DNA from: Gastranaerophilus sp045639085
GTDB taxonomy: Bacteria > Cyanobacteriota > Vampirovibrionia > Gastranaerophilales > Gastranaerophilaceae
NCBI GenBank assembly: GCA_045639085.1
Contig: JAZUCM010000058.1
Coordinates: forward strand, 1-6,092
Length of the DNA stretch: 6,092 bases
Reading direction: 5' to 3'
In this document: positions 4,926 through 6,092 of the stretch, piece after piece
Layout: every line of letters starts with the position of its first letter
Position numbering within the stretch: position 1 is the stretch's first letter
The notes under the pieces: model-generated
The model's input: only the letters and a program-made list of their open reading frames with translations
Told to the model about the DNA's origin: nothing
The model's database searches: none
Position numbers and translations under genes: made by a program

Positions 4926-5853
4926 ATACGCAACTTTATACCTCAAAAATACGTTTCATCCGTTGAATGTGCCCGAATCTTTCAGGGTGTCGGACGGTGA
5001 TTTGGTCTTGGTTCGAACTGAAAAAGGGGAAGAAGCGCTCAAGGTGATGGTGGTGAATTCTGAAATCGCTAAGATTTGGGAAAAATATAAGAAAAAGCCC
5101 GAGCCTTTTAATGTTATTCGAGTACTTTCTCAGCGAGATTTGCAAACGCTGGATGATATTAAAAAAGAGGAAGTTACGTCATTTTTTAAGTGCCAAGCGC
5201 TTGTCAAGCAACACAAGCTCTCAATGAATTTAGTTCAATGCAGAATAACTTTTGACCGCCGGAAAATTACATTCTATTATACTGCGCCTGAGCGTGTTGA
5301 TTTTCGTGCGTTGTTGAAAGATTTGACGCAAGTTTTCACCCGTGTGCGCATTGATTTGCGCCATATTGGGGTTCGCGATGAAACCTCAATCCTGGACGGT
5401 GTTGGCGTTTGCGGAAAACCGTTCTGTTGTTCCAGCTTTTTGCGTAAATTTGGAACTATTAACATTAAATACGCAAAAGATCAAGGTATGCCAATTACTC
5501 CGGGCAAGATTTCAGGAACTTGCGGTCGTTTGTTGTGTTGCTTGATGTACGAATATTCTAATTATATCGAGGTTGCCAAAGGTATGCCGCCGGTTGGTTC
5601 ATCTGTTATGACGCCGGATGGTTTAGGTAAAGTTTGTTATTTGCAATTCCTAAACGGAACGGTTGCGGTCAAGATGGAAGACGGTAAAACTCGTGAGTTT
5701 CCGAAAGAAGATATCGAAATGGTTGACGCAGATGTTAACGTCGAGATTGATACCCCGGTAACGATGAATGCCTATAGCGAAGAGCATAGTGTCGATATGC
5801 GAACTATCAAGCAGCTCGAAGACGACAGAAACAGCTCTACAGGGAATGTGTAG
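4918..5853 (+). CDS. ricT: PSP1-domain protein, RicT/YaaT family regulatory iron-sulfur protein
   Basis: 311 residues. The core is the PSP1 C-terminal domain with the RicT cysteine signature: GVCGKPFCCSSFL (C165, C170, C171) and SGTCGRLLCCLMYEY (C202, C207, C208). The N-terminus reads as a small beta domain (GDLVLVRTEKGEEALKVM) and the C-terminus as a KOW-like GSSVMTPDGLGKV segment plus an acidic tail. In Bacillus subtilis RicT (YaaT) joins RicA and RicF in a complex carrying iron-sulfur clusters that assists RNase Y mRNA processing and affects sporulation, competence and biofilm. Whether those partners exist here is unknown. It is longer than the roughly 275-residue Bacillus protein, mostly at the C-terminus. 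ATG 4918 lies inside the end of gpsA behind AAGGAAGAAG, so it is translationally coupled. The usual neighbours in Firmicutes (holB, yabA) are absent. The family is firm; the cellular role here is inferred. Confidence 0.9.
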   Translation: MFKYATLYLKNTFHPLNVPESFRVSDGDLVLVRTEKGEEALKVMVVNSEIAKIWEKYKKKPEPFNVIRVLSQRDLQTLDDIKKEEVTSFFKCQALVKQHKLSMNLVQCRITFDRRKITFYYTAPERVDFRALLKDLTQVFTRVRIDLRHIGVRDETSILDGVGVCGKPFCCSSFLRKFGTINIKYAKDQGMPITPGKISGTCGRLLCCLMYEYSNYIEVAKGMPPVGSSVMTPDGLGKVCYLQFLNGTVAVKMEDGKTREFPKEDIEMVDADVNVEIDTPVTMNAYSEEHSVDMRTIKQLEDDRNSSTGNV

Positions 5854-5878
5854 AGGTTCGCCGATTTCGCCATCGGCG
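5835..5878 (+). other. Two stem-loops at the end of ricT
   Basis: CTCTACA (5835-5841) pairs with TGTAGAG (5849-5855), and the ricT stop codon lies in the right arm. CGCCGAT (5859-5865) then pairs with ATCGGCG (5872-5878) around loop TTCGCC. Neither is followed by a T-run, so they are poor intrinsic terminators. They may stabilise the mRNA 3' end or assist Rho-dependent termination. Confidence 0.5.
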
Positions 5879-5889
5879 GGAGTTATACA

Positions 5890-6000
5890 TGTTAAAAGGT
5901 TTAAAGGTTAAAAAGTTAAAAGGGTTTATGGAAATAAACAATGGTAAAACGCCGCGTTTTCGCCATTTTAATAACGTTAACCCCTTTTAACCTTTTAACA
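5890..6000. repeat. Nested inverted repeat built of GTTAAAAGG-like units
   Basis: The left arm 5907-5924 and right arm 5982-5999 are reverse complements at 17 of 18 positions. The left side carries extra copies of the unit, starting TGTTAAAAGGTT at 5890, so a second register (5890-5901 with 5989-6000, 12/12) is possible. Inside is another hairpin: AATGG (5940-5944) with CCATT (5963-5967), then AAAACG (5946-5951) with CGTTTT (5955-5960). No open frame of note is present on either strand. It resembles a small dispersed palindromic repeat or MITE-like element, or a two-way structured boundary, and I cannot name it. Confidence 0.6.
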
Positions 6001-6010
6001 CGTTCCCCCC

Positions 6011-6042
6011 TTGACAAACTCAAAAAATACGGTATCATGATA
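6011..6042 (+). promoter_or_regulatory. Sigma-70-type promoter with palindrome at the -10
   Basis: A perfect TTGACA (6011-6016) and TATCAT (6033-6038, 5/6) are separated by 16 bases. The -10 lies in the perfect palindrome TATCATGATA (6033-6042), which could be an operator. Transcription would begin near 6045, the first base of an ATG codon. Confidence 0.6.
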
Positions 6043-6044
6043 AT

Positions 6045-6092
6045 ATGAATCATACAAAATACAATAGTGGAATATACCGTTCAATAGGGGGG
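6045..6092 (+). CDS. Start of an unidentified gene, cut by the window end
   Basis: ATG 6045 opens a frame of 16 codons that is still open at the window edge; it begins MNHTKYNSGIY. There is no Shine-Dalgarno before it, and the promoter at 6011-6038 predicts transcription starting at or beside this ATG, so a leaderless mRNA is plausible. Sixteen codons are too few to recognise a family or exclude a chance frame. The promoter could equally drive a noncoding RNA. Confidence 0.3.
   Translation, partial: MNHTKYNSGIYRSIGG

Noticed and set aside
5859..5885. Intrinsic terminator for ricT at the CGCCGAT/ATCGGCG hairpin
   Set aside because: The stem is followed by GGGAGTTATAC with no T-run, so I list it only as a stem-loop.
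5890..5924. CRISPR-like or tandem array of GTTAAAAGG units
   Set aside because: The units are 8-10 bases, imperfect and contiguous, with no regular unique spacers and no cas genes; an inverted-repeat element fits better.

Overview
The window looks like a chromosome segment from an AT-rich, Gram-negative-type bacterium, probably an uncultured host-associated lineage. It encodes a type IV prepilin-like protein, an extracytoplasmic thioredoxin with a CcdA-type membrane partner, and a MurNAc-6-phosphate etherase for peptidoglycan recycling. Lineage signals conflict. RicT/PSP1-domain proteins are typical of Firmicutes, Bacteroidetes and Cyanobacteria-related groups such as Vampirovibrionia. An anti-Shine-Dalgarno CCTCCTCCC motif in an intergenic hairpin region recalls alphaproteobacterial small RNAs. 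I do not assign a phylum.

Left end (1-1330): the first ~126 bases are the right end of an IS3-family element, comprising the transposase C-terminus and a right terminal inverted repeat ending in CA at 126. About 35 bases later begins a prepilin-like gene. Its best start, GTG 162, lies at the base of a perfect 10-bp hairpin that also encodes the leader and cleavage site. The gene ends in a probable Lcl/DUF1566-like (C-type-lectin-like) domain. Its 5' part is much richer in GC than its 3' part. Downstream are a strong hairpin, a C-rich anti-SD-like linker and a good intrinsic terminator. A short sequence at 129-154 recurs at 1331-1353, so the pilin unit is bracketed by imperfect direct repeats.

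Centre (1331-5853): six co-directional, closely packed genes follow. They are a membrane-anchored or exported thioredoxin (CSDC), CcdA-type thiol transporter, ribH, murQ, gpsA and ricT. Gaps are 2, about 46, 26 and 2 bases, and gpsA/ricT overlap by 8 bases. A TATAAT box precedes the thioredoxin, and a candidate internal promoter (TTGTAA-17-TATTAT) precedes ribH. The thioredoxin and CcdA-like proteins form a clear functional pair, carrying reducing equivalents across the membrane. The other four are housekeeping genes: riboflavin synthesis, cell-wall recycling, phospholipid precursor synthesis and an RNA-processing/regulatory factor.

Right end (5854-6092): there is no complete gene. A hairpin spans the ricT stop codon and a second follows it. 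Next comes a nested inverted repeat of GTTAAAAGG-type units around an inner hairpin. Last is a TTGACA/TATCAT promoter placed so that an ATG at 6045, open to the window edge, could be translated from a leaderless transcript.

No complete novel system is demonstrable here. The most unusual part is the pilin unit: hairpin-encoded leader, mosaic composition, lectin-like tail, flanking direct repeats, sRNA-like 3' region and an insertion sequence directly upstream.
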